From the NCBI RefSeq assembly GCF_000816845.1, contig NZ_CP006877.1:1679501-1743500 (forward strand): DNA of 64,000 nt, read 5' to 3'. Positions 18,235 through 27,043 of this stretch are shown piece after piece. This stretch comes from Rhizobium gallicum bv. gallicum R602sp. GTDB lineage: Bacteria; Pseudomonadota; Alphaproteobacteria; Rhizobiales; Rhizobiaceae. Within the stretch, counting starts at the first letter, position 1; each line of letters begins with the position of its first letter. The notes under the pieces were generated by a model. It searched no databases. It had not been told where the DNA came from and worked only from the letters and a program-made list of their open reading frames with translations. Position numbers and translations under genes: made by a program.

Positions 18235-20488
18235 TGTCGTTACCTTCGATACGCGGCGGCTGCCGGCCGTTATTCTTGGAAAGCGCTTCCATGACCTCGG
18301 TACGCTCGCCGAACATGGCGACGGAGCCCTCCTTCAGAAGCAGGATCTTGTCGACGCACTGAAGCAGGGCGGGGCGCTGCGTGATCGTTACCGTCGTGAT
18401 TCCCTTTTTCTTCGCATGGATAAGGGCACGTGCAAGCGCTGCCTCGCCCTGCGAATCGAGGTTGGAGTTCGGCTCGTCGAGAACGACGAACCTCGGATCG
18501 CCGAAGAACGCACGGGCAAGCGCGATACGCTGTTTCTGGCCGCCGGAAAGCGGAGAACCATCGGCGGCAACGATCGTCTCGTAGCCCTGTGGGAAGCTCG
18601 CGATCAGCTCGTGCACGTCGGCAAGCACGGCCGCCTCGAAGATCTGCTGGTCTTCGACGTCGTCGCGCATGCGCGATATGTTGGCCTTGATCGTACCGGG
18701 AAAGAGCTGAACGTCCTGCGGCAGATAGCCGATGCTTTCGCCGAACTGCCGTTGGTCCCAGTTGCGCAGGTCCATGAGGTCCAGGCGCACGTTGCCGGAA
18801 GTCGGCAGAATCGAGCCGACGAGCATCTTGCCGAGCGTCGTCTTGCCGGAGCCGGAATTGCCGATGATCGCCAGCGATTCGCCCTTCTTCAGCGAGAAGG
18901 AGATGCCGTTCAGGATCACCTTCTTCTGCGGCGGCGGTACGAAGAGAATACGCTCGACATCCAGCCGGCCTTCCGGATTGGGCAGCCGCAGCCGCGGAAA
19001 GTTCAGCGGCGAGGTGATCAGCAGCTGCTTGATTCTGCCGAAGGCAGACGCCGACTTGTTGAACTGCTGCCAGCCTTCGATTGCACCTTCGATCGGCGCC
19101 AGCGCGCGGCCCGAAACGATCGAGGCTGCAATCACCATGCCGCCCGTCATCTCGCCCGAAAGCGACAGATGCGCGCCCCAGCCGAGCAGCGCGACCTGCG
19201 TGATCATGCGGCAGGCCTTCGAGACGCCGGAAAAGACGATGTTCCGATCCTGCGCCGAGACATGCGATTTCAGCGAGCCGGCCGTCTCTCGGCCCCACAT
19301 CTTCACCGCCTCGGGGATCATGGCGAGCGCATTGATGATCTGCGAGTTGCGCGACATGGAATCGAGGTGGAAGTTCGCGCGGCTGAGATAACCGTTCGCC
19401 TCTGCGAACTGCCGCGCCGTGAACTTCTGGTTCAAATAGGCGATGACGAAGAGCACTGCGCAGCAGGTCATAATGATGAGACCGAGATGTGGATGCACCA
19501 GATAGACCACGACGACGAAGAGCGGCATCAGCGGTGCATCGAGAAAGGCGATGAGCGTGCCCGAGGTCAGGAAGGACCGCAACTGCTGCAGATCCTGCAG
19601 CGTCTGGTAGTCCCTGCCGTTGCTGTGCAGCGATGCGCGAGCGGCGGCACTCAGGATCGGCGCCCCGAGTTGCACTTCGAGCTCGACCGCCGTGCGCATC
19701 AGGATGAAGCGCCGGATCGAATCCATGAAGGCCTGCAGGATGACGGCGCCCAGAACGGCAACCGTGAGCATGACCAGCGTGTCGATCGAACGGCTCGTCA
19801 GCACGCGGTCGGAAATCTGGAAGAGATAGAGAGGGATCGCAAGCAGCAATACGTTGATGGCGATCGTGAAGGCCATGACGATGACCATGTTGCGCCGGAC
19901 AGCTGCAATACCCCTTGCGAGGCTAACGGCAAAGTTCACCGGTTCGCTACGCTTGTGGAAGCTGGCGCCGCCACCGCCACCACCGCCGCCACCGCCAAAA
20001 TCGGGGGTCTTGCCGTTGTTGCCGCCGTCGTTGCGCTGGCGGCGCTCGTTCTCCCTGATTGGCCCGCGATTGCCGTCGATCGTCTTGCCGAAGGGAATAG
20101 CGGGATTGGCCTTTGCCTCGCTCTGATCACCCGGCGTCTTGAGCGGTACGACGGGCGTGTCAGGCGTTGTCTTGGCAACGGTTTGCCCGGCCTTCGCCTG
20201 TTCCGTCGACCGCTCGGGACCCGGGATGGCGCGCGAGCCTAGCGGGATCAGCGGGACCGTCTCCTCGGCTGGATTTTCGATCGGCTCGGGGGCTTTTTCG
20301 GCCTTCGGCTCGGCGGGCGAAACGGACTGCGCCGGCGCCGTGCGGTTCTCCGTGAGCTTCCGCAGGCTCGCAACGGCTTCGTCGATCGCCGACATGCAGG
20401 CACCCGTCAGCGTTTCGTCGACGCGGCCGGTACTGCCAAACCTGAGCGAGCGGTCGGCGGAAAGCGTATGTTTTGAAATATGATTCAC
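18224..20488 (-). CDS. Type I secretion ABC exporter (PrtD/PrsD-like), altered H-loop
   Basis: The 754-residue protein has a disordered Pro/Ala/Glu N-terminal extension of about 185 residues including ten consecutive Gly, an ABC transmembrane domain (about 190-475) and a nucleotide-binding domain with Walker A GNSGSGKTT (about 540), signature LSGGQKQRIALARAFF (about 644) and Walker B FVVLDEPNSNLD. The switch His of the H-loop is Gln704 (TITQRPALL). The GTG start at 20488 follows GGGAGA and lies 23 bases after the upstream stop; an ATG at 20395 lacks a ribosome site. It powers export of unfolded substrates across both membranes with the HlyD protein downstream. Confidence 0.93.
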   Translation of the reverse strand: MNHISKHTLSADRSLRFGSTGRVDETLTGACMSAIDEAVASLRKLTENRTAPAQSVSPAEPKAEKAPEPIENPAEETVPLIPLGSRAIPGPERSTEQAKAGQTVAKTTPDTPVVPLKTPGDQSEAKANPAIPFGKTIDGNRGPIRENERRQRNDGGNNGKTPDFGGGGGGGGGGASFHKRSEPVNFAVSLARGIAAVRRNMVIVMAFTIAINVLLLAIPLYLFQISDRVLTSRSIDTLVMLTVAVLGAVILQAFMDSIRRFILMRTAVELEVQLGAPILSAAARASLHSNGRDYQTLQDLQQLRSFLTSGTLIAFLDAPLMPLFVVVVYLVHPHLGLIIMTCCAVLFVIAYLNQKFTARQFAEANGYLSRANFHLDSMSRNSQIINALAMIPEAVKMWGRETAGSLKSHVSAQDRNIVFSGVSKACRMITQVALLGWGAHLSLSGEMTGGMVIAASIVSGRALAPIEGAIEGWQQFNKSASAFGRIKQLLITSPLNFPRLRLPNPEGRLDVERILFVPPPQKKVILNGISFSLKKGESLAIIGNSGSGKTTLGKMLVGSILPTSGNVRLDLMDLRNWDQRQFGESIGYLPQDVQLFPGTIKANISRMRDDVEDQQIFEAAVLADVHELIASFPQGYETIVAADGSPLSGGQKQRIALARAFFGDPRFVVLDEPNSNLDSQGEAALARALIHAKKKGITTVTITQRPALLQCVDKILLLKEGSVAMFGERTEVMEALSKNNGRQPPRIEGNDNGE

Positions 20489-20511
20489 GTAACGTCTCCC
20501 TCTGGCTCCGG

Positions 20512-22536
20512 TTAGGCGACGACGGTTTGCATTACATCGGCCGGTTGAGCCAGCGTCCATGAAAGGTCATGACCTGCGTTGATGACCGCGTCCTCGGATC
20601 CACCAAGCGGCTCGTCCTCCCCGAGGAATGCGATAACTTCATTGGCGAGATGATCGCTGTTCGGCTGTGACTGCGATGTGTCGTGCTCCACGAGGCCCCC
20701 CTGGATCAGGATGGCATCCGAATAGAGCTGGCCGGCAAGGTAGGTCGTCTGGCCGAAGCTGTCATAATCGGTAATCTGCGCGATGTTGACGACCGCATTG
20801 CTGCCCGTATCGATCTTTATATCGGCGTCCTGGTTGTGCTCGAGAATGTTCGATACGGCCTGTGTCACGTCGTCGGAATCGCCAAGGATGCTCACCTGCT
20901 TGATGATGTTCACATCGTAGAGATTGCCGGTGATGTAGAGGACGTTGAGGCCGATATAGCCTTCGAAATTGCCGTCATGCGATAGCCCCGACGGCATCGC
21001 CGCATCGCGGTCCTCGATTGCCTTTTGCGTCTGCACCACATAGTCGGGCATCGCTTCGAAACGGTCGTTTGCGCCGACGTTATGGATGGATGCGAGGTTC
21101 CAGATCAGATTGTTGCCGGATTGCACGGTGGCTCCTGGAGCCCCGTCCTCGGCGCGCACCCAGTCGTTGTCGTAGAGAAGGGCGATCTGCGAAATGACAT
21201 TCATGTCGAGAATGTCGCCGCCGACGATGATCAGGTCGTACTGCATGCCGATGCCGAGGAAGGAGGCAAGGTTGACGGCGGCATTGCCACCTGTCAGCAC
21301 GGTTGCCTCCGAACCGGTCGTCGTTACGGTCATCGTGTCGTTGTCGCTGATGAAGTGATACTGCTCGATCCAGTTCACGAAGGAAACATCGCCTTCGATC
21401 ACGCTGACACGCCATGCGGTCGGAAAGATCGTCTCAGCCGCCGGTTCTGCTGTGTCCGGTTTTCCGTCGTCGTAAGTGCTGCGCTCGAAAATCGCGATGT
21501 TGTTTGCAACGGTCGTCGCGCTATCGTCACGATTGAAGACGGAAGCGATCTCGTCGCGATCGCTGTAGACGTAAAACTGCGAGATCGCATCGATCTGATG
21601 GTAGTTGCCCATCACGGCGGTAAGGGGCGATATGATTGCCGTCTCGGTGATCTCCACCACGTTTGCAAGCACATTCGCGCCTGCGGCCACATCGAGGCTG
21701 TTTTCGCTGCCGCCGTCCTGTTCCACGGGTACGTCGCTTTTCTCAGGCTCCGTGGGCGGCGTTGCGATGCCGCGGTCGGGCATGAAGTCGTCGATCGAAG
21801 GCGCTTCTTCGACGAGCTGACCATTTACATAACTATAAGTACTAATGCCGTCGATATGGTTGTCTGGGAGTACGATGATCTGCGGTTCGCCGCTTTCCGT
21901 CGTCGTGGCGCTGCTCTCGCGCGCCGCCTGGATGTACTCGTGGATATCGTCGGCAATCGCCCGCAGGCCCTCCTGCGTATCGACGCGGTCATAGGAAGAG
22001 AAGGGCGTAAAGGCGTCCGCCTTCTCGCTGAATTCCATGAGGCGGTGTGTGACGAAGCTCGTGTCGCGCAGCTGCGGCTGATCGCCGGTCATATTCAGGT
22101 GGTCGTCGTCGATCAGCATATTCGCCTGGGCGACATGGCTGATGACCGAGCCTGGTCCCTGGAAGACTTCGAGTTCTTCTTCCTCCTCCTCGCCGGGAAG
22201 GTAGATATTGGCCCCGAAGTGTGGAGCGCTGAGATCGCGCGATGCAATCTCGGCCAGCTTCTTCAGGGTCTCTTCGAACACGCCGCCGAAGTGGCGCGGT
22301 TCTGCGTAGTTAATATCGTAGCTGACGGATCGGTAATCGACGCCTGGATCGTAATCTTTCAGCTCAAGGTTCGAAATAAAGGCCGGGCTGAAAGCTTCGT
22401 CCTCGGACAGCGAAGGATCTGCTTCGCGCGGACGGGCGCCGTCCAGGTAATTGCTTCGCATCCGCGCTTCGTCGGTTGCAGCGCCGAATAAGCCGATGAA
22501 ATGGGCAACGATTTCCGAAATCTTCTCTGCATGCAT
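20512..22536 (-). CDS. Large acidic repeat protein of the type I secretion locus
   Basis: The 674-residue protein has no signal peptide or membrane helix and no recognised domain. Its C-terminal 390 residues carry five degenerate copies of a motif, G-[DN]-x4-[ND]-x-I-x-Q followed by D-x-D, at 310-330, 382-402, 439-460, 536-557 and 601-619. These alternate with G-x-N-x3-N units at 286, 416, 473 and 577. The N-terminal 280 residues are acidic and include EEEEEEL. It sits between the low-complexity protein and the exporter on one strand. It could be a second secreted substrate, an adhesin or a cell-surface scaffold; the sequence does not decide. Confidence 0.82.
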   Translation of the reverse strand: MHAEKISEIVAHFIGLFGAATDEARMRSNYLDGARPREADPSLSEDEAFSPAFISNLELKDYDPGVDYRSVSYDINYAEPRHFGGVFEETLKKLAEIASRDLSAPHFGANIYLPGEEEEEELEVFQGPGSVISHVAQANMLIDDDHLNMTGDQPQLRDTSFVTHRLMEFSEKADAFTPFSSYDRVDTQEGLRAIADDIHEYIQAARESSATTTESGEPQIIVLPDNHIDGISTYSYVNGQLVEEAPSIDDFMPDRGIATPPTEPEKSDVPVEQDGGSENSLDVAAGANVLANVVEITETAIISPLTAVMGNYHQIDAISQFYVYSDRDEIASVFNRDDSATTVANNIAIFERSTYDDGKPDTAEPAAETIFPTAWRVSVIEGDVSFVNWIEQYHFISDNDTMTVTTTGSEATVLTGGNAAVNLASFLGIGMQYDLIIVGGDILDMNVISQIALLYDNDWVRAEDGAPGATVQSGNNLIWNLASIHNVGANDRFEAMPDYVVQTQKAIEDRDAAMPSGLSHDGNFEGYIGLNVLYITGNLYDVNIIKQVSILGDSDDVTQAVSNILEHNQDADIKIDTGSNAVVNIAQITDYDSFGQTTYLAGQLYSDAILIQGGLVEHDTSQSQPNSDHLANEVIAFLGEDEPLGGSEDAVINAGHDLSWTLAQPADVMQTVVA

Positions 22537-22628
22537 GACGGCCCCTCCCGTTCAACACGGTGTCTGGCCCGAAAGGCAGCAAACTCATCGATGACGAGCT
22601 ATTCATCTCAGCCGCTTCTCAAGCCACC

Positions 22629-22659
22629 AAACTGCACCGGCGGAATGCCGGTGCAGTTT
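22629..22659 (-). terminator. Perfect intergenic hairpin between the two secreted-protein genes
   Basis: A perfect 13-base inverted repeat (AAACTGCACCGGC and complement) with a 5-base loop lies 24 bases beyond the stop of the low-complexity gene and 92 bases before the start of the repeat-protein gene. On the - strand it is followed by only a short T-poor tract, so it may act as an attenuator or mRNA stabiliser rather than a full terminator. Confidence 0.7.
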
Positions 22660-22683
22660 GTTTGTTTCCGCACTGGTCGGAGG

Positions 22684-23673
22684 TCAGGCTCCAGAGTCGG
22701 CGTCGTCTCCCGCCAGGTTGCCGCCTACGACGCTGCTGTCGAAGGTGTTGGAGAGCAGATTGGCGCCCTGAACGACTTCCAGATGGAAGCCGGAATTGGC
22801 AATGATCGCCGAAGCGTCTGCCGTGCTCGTGCCGGTGATGTCGTCGCCTGCACCGCCTGCCCAGCCGGCACCGTCGATGTCGATGCCTTCCGAGCCGAAG
22901 GCCTTGCCGCCATCCGCTTCGAGATGGTTGCGGGCTCCTTCGTTGTCCATCTTGATGTTCCAGGCACTGTCCTGGTCGGCTAGATGATTGGCCTGGACAG
23001 CGCTGAAGCCGTTGCCGCCAGCACCGAGCGAGCCGTTGAGGATGTTGTCGACATCAAGCGTGAACGAGAAGTTGTCACCGATGTTGAGGTTGCCGCCGGC
23101 GATCCCGAGGTTGTCGAAATCCTTGACGTCTTCAAGAACGGCGAAGTCCGTGTCCGTCTTGTTGAAGCTGTCGGTCGTCGTCGTATTGTGGCTGTTGGTA
23201 TCGGTGATCGTCTTGATATCGGTGTCAGTATCGGTGATCGTCTTGATATCGGTATCGGTAATGGTCTTGATGTCGGTGTCCGTCTTGGTGCTGGTAAACG
23301 TGTCGTTGTCGCTGTAAGACTTGCTGTCGTAGCTCCAGTCGTAATCGGTCTTGACGTCCGTATCAGTGATCGTGGTCGTCTTGGTGTTGGTGATGTTGTC
23401 GTTGTCGCTGTACGACTTGCTGTCGTAGCTCCAGTCGTATGAGTTGTCGCGGTTGTCGCCGTTGTTGGCATCGACATCGATCTTGGAGTCCACGTCTACA
23501 TCGACGCTGCTGTCGCTGTTGTTGCGGTTGTCGCCGTTTGCCACACCGCCGACATAGCCCGTGGAGCCGTCATCTACGTCAGTATCATTGATGGCAGTAT
23601 TGGCGAAGCCGTCGGCAAGTGCGCCGACATTCGTTTCGATCTCGTCGCCACCATTCGGATAATTGTAGCTCAT
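22684..23673 (-). CDS. Low-complexity Asp/Asn/Thr/Ser-rich protein, probable type I secretion substrate
   Basis: The 329-residue acidic protein starts at the ATG at 23673 (GGAGAA seven bases upstream; the frame extends to a TTG at 23688). Residues 45-175 are almost wholly Asp, Asn, Ser, Thr, Lys and Tyr. They include two copies of YDWSYDSKSYSDND (79-92, 111-124) and three of TDTDIKTI (131, 139, 149). Residues 190-329 are Gly/Asp/Asn-rich with GDDITGTSTADAS and GANLLSN. The protein contains no Cys. No N-terminal signal peptide is seen, consistent with C-terminal type I export. It is the first gene of the locus. Assignment as substrate is inference from composition and position. Confidence 0.78.
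   Translation of the reverse strand: MSYNYPNGGDEIETNVGALADGFANTAINDTDVDDGSTGYVGGVANGDNRNNSDSSVDVDVDSKIDVDANNGDNRDNSYDWSYDSKSYSDNDNITNTKTTTITDTDVKTDYDWSYDSKSYSDNDTFTSTKTDTDIKTITDTDIKTITDTDTDIKTITDTNSHNTTTTDSFNKTDTDFAVLEDVKDFDNLGIAGGNLNIGDNFSFTLDVDNILNGSLGAGGNGFSAVQANHLADQDSAWNIKMDNEGARNHLEADGGKAFGSEGIDIDGAGWAGGAGDDITGTSTADASAIIANSGFHLEVVQGANLLSNTFDSSVVGGNLAGDDADSGA
23302..23439 (-). repeat. Pair of 42-bp direct repeats within the low-complexity gene
   Basis: Copies at 23302-23343 and 23398-23439 differ at one base and are offset by 96 bp, exactly 32 codons. They encode the two YDWSYDSKSYSDND blocks. Shorter in-frame repeats encoding TDTDIKTI lie just upstream in coordinate order (about 23205-23283). 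Recombination or slippage between copies would change protein length without breaking the frame. Confidence 0.85.
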
Positions 23674-24541
23674 TTCGCATTTCTCCAAAAAAATTCGGAG
23701 CAGCTTTCGAAATCCCTTTCATCTCAACGGGATTTTGCTCGCGCTTGCTCCGATACTGTTACAGATCGGCAGATGTAAGCACTACCTTGTCACCTGCGTT
23801 TGATGTTCCGGTTTGTAGATCAAACCCTCGTTGAACTGCGCGTTACTAAGTACAAATGCGCAGGTATCCTGATCCGCAATTGTAAGATTGCAGACTTGAT
23901 GCACGTATTTCTTTGAGTTACCCCAGCTAAGGCGCCGCGATACCGCAGACACTAGGTGGTATTCGACGCCTCCCATGTCGCCATTTGGCAACGATGCGAC
24001 TGTGGCCGAGAAAATATTTAGTTGATAGATACCAATTCGGGCTAGCGAATCAGAAATTACTGGAAGCAGCCGGAAGTAATCATGGAAAATAGATCAGCGA
24101 AGCATTCGGGCATCCAGTGGCGCCCGCGCATACTGATTCCGCAGAGGCCGCTGGCCTGGCGTTCCGAAGGTTCAGTTTGCTGGTTTTGCGGCCAGAACGT
24201 TTTTATAAGTAACTTCTTAGTTCGCTGCCAAGAAGGTAAAATACCAAAAATAGTCTGTCGTCTATAATGACACACAAATACCATTTCGAGGCAAAAATAT
24301 TGGAACATATAGCCCACAAGTTAGCTGTACTTACGCCGATACAACCAGAACAATAGGAAATATCACTTTAAATCTGCAAAAACTAACCCATTTGGGCCAT
24401 TTATTTTCGTATCTGTTCATATTACCATAATTAAGAAATGGCTAACTAACTAAGACGGAAATTTTTAGGGCACACCTCTTTGGGTGTTTTCACAGTATCG
24501 CCCAAAGCATCTGTAACGTGTAACGCTATGGGGAGGCGTAA
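23674..24541. promoter_or_regulatory. 868-bp AT-rich region between the secretion locus and its candidate regulator
   Basis: No convincing gene is seen here. The open frames at 23782-23991 and 24057-24317 lack codon bias or a recognisable product. The stretch is distinctly AT-rich compared with both flanks, especially 24220-24470, with a small GC-richer island at 24105-24215. It must hold the promoter of the leftward secretion genes and of the rightward luxR-type gene. Its size suggests long leader RNAs, regulator sites or an acquired segment. Confidence 0.5.
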
Positions 24542-25309
24542 ATGTTCATGACGGCGTCGAAGACGGGGGATGCCGACCAAAGCCGAAAGTTCGGCCCGGC
24601 CGGAGATACAATACTGGTCATTGCAAATGCGGATTTATTCTCCGAATGCCTGGCAGAGGCTTTGGCGAAGAAATTCGCAGGCTGCGAAGTGGTCAGCAAG
24701 GGCTACTCGAAAGCCATGCTGGAAAACGACGCGAATGACGCCAAGCTCGTACTCTTCTATCATATAGCAAGCCCCGAACTGAACGAGGCGCTTCAGGTCG
24801 TGCGGGAAAACCACCCGTCGACGTCGATCGGTCTCGTGGTCGAGGCGATCGACATGCTGGAGCCCTATATAAACCGGCTGGTCGAAGCGCGGGTCATCGA
24901 TGGCGTGCTGCCGCTCAATCTCCGCCTCGACGTGTTCATGGCGGCGGTCGACCTTCTGATGAAGGGCGGCGAGCATTTCCCATCGGCGCTGCTTAACCGG
25001 CTCACGGGCGCACAGCCGGAGAAATCGCTTTACGAGACGAAGTCGGTTGCTGCAGCCGGTGCCGGCACTTTGAGGCTTCGCCAAGGCGATGTCACCGCGC
25101 TCACCACCCGCGAAGTGCAGATCCTGGATCTGATCTGCAAGGGTACGCAGAACAAGATCATCGCCGATGAGCTGCACCTTTCCGAAAACACGGTGAAGGT
25201 TCACGTACGCAACATCTATAAGAAGATGAATGTCCGCAACCGCACTGAAGCCGCTTCACGCTTCTTCAACAATGAAGCCGGCAACGCATCGGGCAGGTGG
25301 CGAAACTAG
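24542..25309 (+). CDS. LuxR-family transcription factor with a pseudo-receiver domain
   Basis: The 255-residue protein has a response-regulator-like N-terminal domain (about 20-150; DTILVIANADLFSECLAEAL onward) and a C-terminal LuxR/GerE helix-turn-helix (LTTREVQILDLICKGTQNKIIADELHLSENTVKVHVRNIYKKM). The position of the phosphorylated Asp reads LVLFYH, so canonical phosphorylation is unlikely. GGGGAGG lies upstream of the ATG. It is divergent from the secretion genes across a large AT-rich gap and could control them or the uxs-type cluster to its right. Confidence 0.85.
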   Translation: MFMTASKTGDADQSRKFGPAGDTILVIANADLFSECLAEALAKKFAGCEVVSKGYSKAMLENDANDAKLVLFYHIASPELNEALQVVRENHPSTSIGLVVEAIDMLEPYINRLVEARVIDGVLPLNLRLDVFMAAVDLLMKGGEHFPSALLNRLTGAQPEKSLYETKSVAAAGAGTLRLRQGDVTALTTREVQILDLICKGTQNKIIADELHLSENTVKVHVRNIYKKMNVRNRTEAASRFFNNEAGNASGRWRN

Positions 25310-25322
25310 ATCCTCAGGGTCG

Positions 25323-25652
25323 TCAGGTGGCCGGTCGCGCGAAGCAGCGCGACTTCTGGCCAAACCCGCTCGGCGTGCAGATCCAGGGCGCGGACCCATA
25401 ATAAACCTTGGACCCCGCGCTCACTGGCGCTGCCGTTTTGTTGCTCGCCACCGCATAGCTGTAGACCTTGCTGCTGCGCGGCACTTTGGTGACCACGGTT
25501 TTTGCCGGCTTTGGATTGGACGCAAGTGGCAGGTCGTCATCGACGGCCGCACATGAAATCGGTCCTGCAGCGATGAGCATCAGCCCAAAGGCTAGCGCAG
25601 TCCTGCGGACGGCATCCGACGTCCGCATTCCAGTGAAATCGAAGTTCCGCAT
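25323..25652 (-). CDS. Small putative lipoprotein, unknown function
   Basis: The 109-residue protein has a charged start, a hydrophobic stretch (LAFGLMLIAAGPISC) ending in Cys as a possible lipidation site, and a Lys/Ser-rich region ending SAPWICTPSGFGQKSRCF. A GAGGGGAA site precedes the ATG by seven bases. It is convergent with the LuxR-type gene, 13 bases apart. No family was recognised. Confidence 0.65.
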   Translation of the reverse strand: MRNFDFTGMRTSDAVRRTALAFGLMLIAAGPISCAAVDDDLPLASNPKPAKTVVTKVPRSSKVYSYAVASNKTAAPVSAGSKVYYGSAPWICTPSGFGQKSRCFARPAT

Positions 25653-26022
25653 CGCTCGTTCCCCTCAACAAGGCAGCCTTTTGCCTGCCTTCCGCTCCCA
25701 TGTCTAGAACGTATTGGTTGAGCGAAGCTTGCATTGTCGATTTTATAGTCAAATCCAACATGGTTAAGCAGGATTAAACACGCCTATATCAACTGTATTA
25801 GAAGAGTAATCAATTCGACATAGCCCACTCTTTTCGTATTGACCTAATATAAAAGCCTAATATCATCAACCATAGATAGACTTGAATTGGCGAGTCAGGC
25901 CAAAATCTACTCGGATAACTCAAGTATTTATCTATTTTGCTTCGGAGTAAATCTGGAGACTGAAGGAGATCTATTAAAAAATAAGGATCAGTGTTCTTGG
26001 TCCTATTGGGAAGGGGTTTGTA
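25653..26022 (+). promoter_or_regulatory. AT-rich leader upstream of the polysaccharide operon
   Basis: The 370 bases contain no supported gene. The stretch 25740-26010 is strongly AT-rich and must carry the promoter for the operon starting at 26023. No clear operator was recognised by eye, and no AraC-type regulator gene adjoins it. Confidence 0.4.
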
Positions 26023-27042
26023 ATGCGTAGTTTCGTTCCCAACGAAATATGTTCCGGTTATGATAATCTATCGGGCCGGACACCGAAGAAAGTGCTCGTC
26101 AACGGAGGCGCGGGATTCCTCGGCTCCCATCTTTGCGAGCGGCTTCTCAAGGGCGGTCACGAAGTTATCTGTCTGGATAATTTCTCGACCGGCCGCCGAT
26201 CCAACGTCCACCATCTCCGGCCATTTTCACGTTTTCGGATCATCGAGCACGATGTTCGCAGTCCGTTTGACGTGGATGCGGCGCTGATTTTCAACTTCGC
26301 GTCTCCGGCATCTCCGCCCGATTATCAGCGCGATCCGGTTGGAACCTTGCTCACCAATGTGCTCGGCGCCGTCAATGCGCTCGATCTCGCGCGGCGCAAC
26401 GGGGCGACGATCGTGCAGTCCTCGACCTCCGAGGTCTACGGCGATCCGGAGCACAGCCCGCAGCGGGAGAGCTATTGCGGCAACGTCAACCCGGTCGGTC
26501 CGCGTGCCTGCTATGATGAGGGCAAGCGCAGTGCCGAGACGCTGTTCTTCGACTACCATCGAACCTACGGCGTCGATATCCGGGTCGGGCGGATATTCAA
26601 CACCTACGGGCCGCGCATGCGTCCGGATGACGGCCGCGTGGTCTCGAATTTCATCGTCCAGGCGCTGCAGAACAAGAACATTACCATCTACGGCGATGGC
26701 TCGCAGACCCGTTCCTTCTGCTATGTCGACGATCTGATCGAGGGCTTCCTTCGTTTCTCGAACGCCGGGAAGAAATGCACCGGGCCGATCAATCTCGGCA
26801 ATCCGGCCGAAATCCCGGTGCGCCAGCTCGCCGAGGTGATCCGCGAGATGACGAACTCGCGCTCGCGCATCGTTCATCTGCCTCGGGTGACCGATGACCC
26901 GAAACAGCGGCGGCCGGATATCTCGCGGGCACAGGCAAAACTCGGCTGGCAGCCGCGTGTCGCGCTGGAAGTCGGCCTTGGAAGGACGATCGAATATTTC
27001 GAGGCACGTCTTTCCGCGGCAAAGGTAGCGGAGGCCGTATGA
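26023..27042 (+). CDS. UDP-glucuronate decarboxylase-like (UDP-xylose synthase) SDR enzyme
   Basis: The 339-residue extended SDR has the NAD-binding [26 protein letters not shown], the catalytic YDEGK (YxxxK) and the family block [22 protein letters not shown] with [15 protein letters not shown]. These match UDP-xylose synthases, which make UDP-xylose from UDP-glucuronate. It is first in a five-gene operon; the next gene starts one base after its stop and encodes a 4-epimerase that could turn UDP-xylose into UDP-arabinose. The symbol uxs1 would fit if substrate is confirmed. Confidence 0.88.
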   Translation: MRSFVPNEICSGYDNLSGRTPKKVLVNGGAGFLGSHLCERLLKGGHEVICLDNFSTGRRSNVHHLRPFSRFRIIEHDVRSPFDVDAALIFNFASPASPPDYQRDPVGTLLTNVLGAVNALDLARRNGATIVQSSTSEVYGDPEHSPQRESYCGNVNPVGPRACYDEGKRSAETLFFDYHRTYGVDIRVGRIFNTYGPRMRPDDGRVVSNFIVQALQNKNITIYGDGSQTRSFCYVDDLIEGFLRFSNAGKKCTGPINLGNPAEIPVRQLAEVIREMTNSRSRIVHLPRVTDDPKQRRPDISRAQAKLGWQPRVALEVGLGRTIEYFEARLSAAKVAEAV

Positions 27043-27043
27043 G

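Noticed and set aside
18167..20242. 691-codon + strand frame over the ABC exporter
   Set aside because: The - strand frame holds complete Walker and signature motifs; the + frame shows no family.
21025..22491. 488-codon + strand frame opposite the repeat protein
   Set aside because: The - strand has ribosome-site spacing, operon context and internal protein repeats; the + frame has none of these.
23200..23440. Possible CRISPR-like repeat array
   Set aside because: The repeats are in-frame coding units of a low-complexity protein with irregular spacing; no cas genes are present.
24057..24317. 86-codon - strand frame in the AT-rich gap
   Set aside because: No ribosome site, mixed codon use and no family; treated as non-coding.
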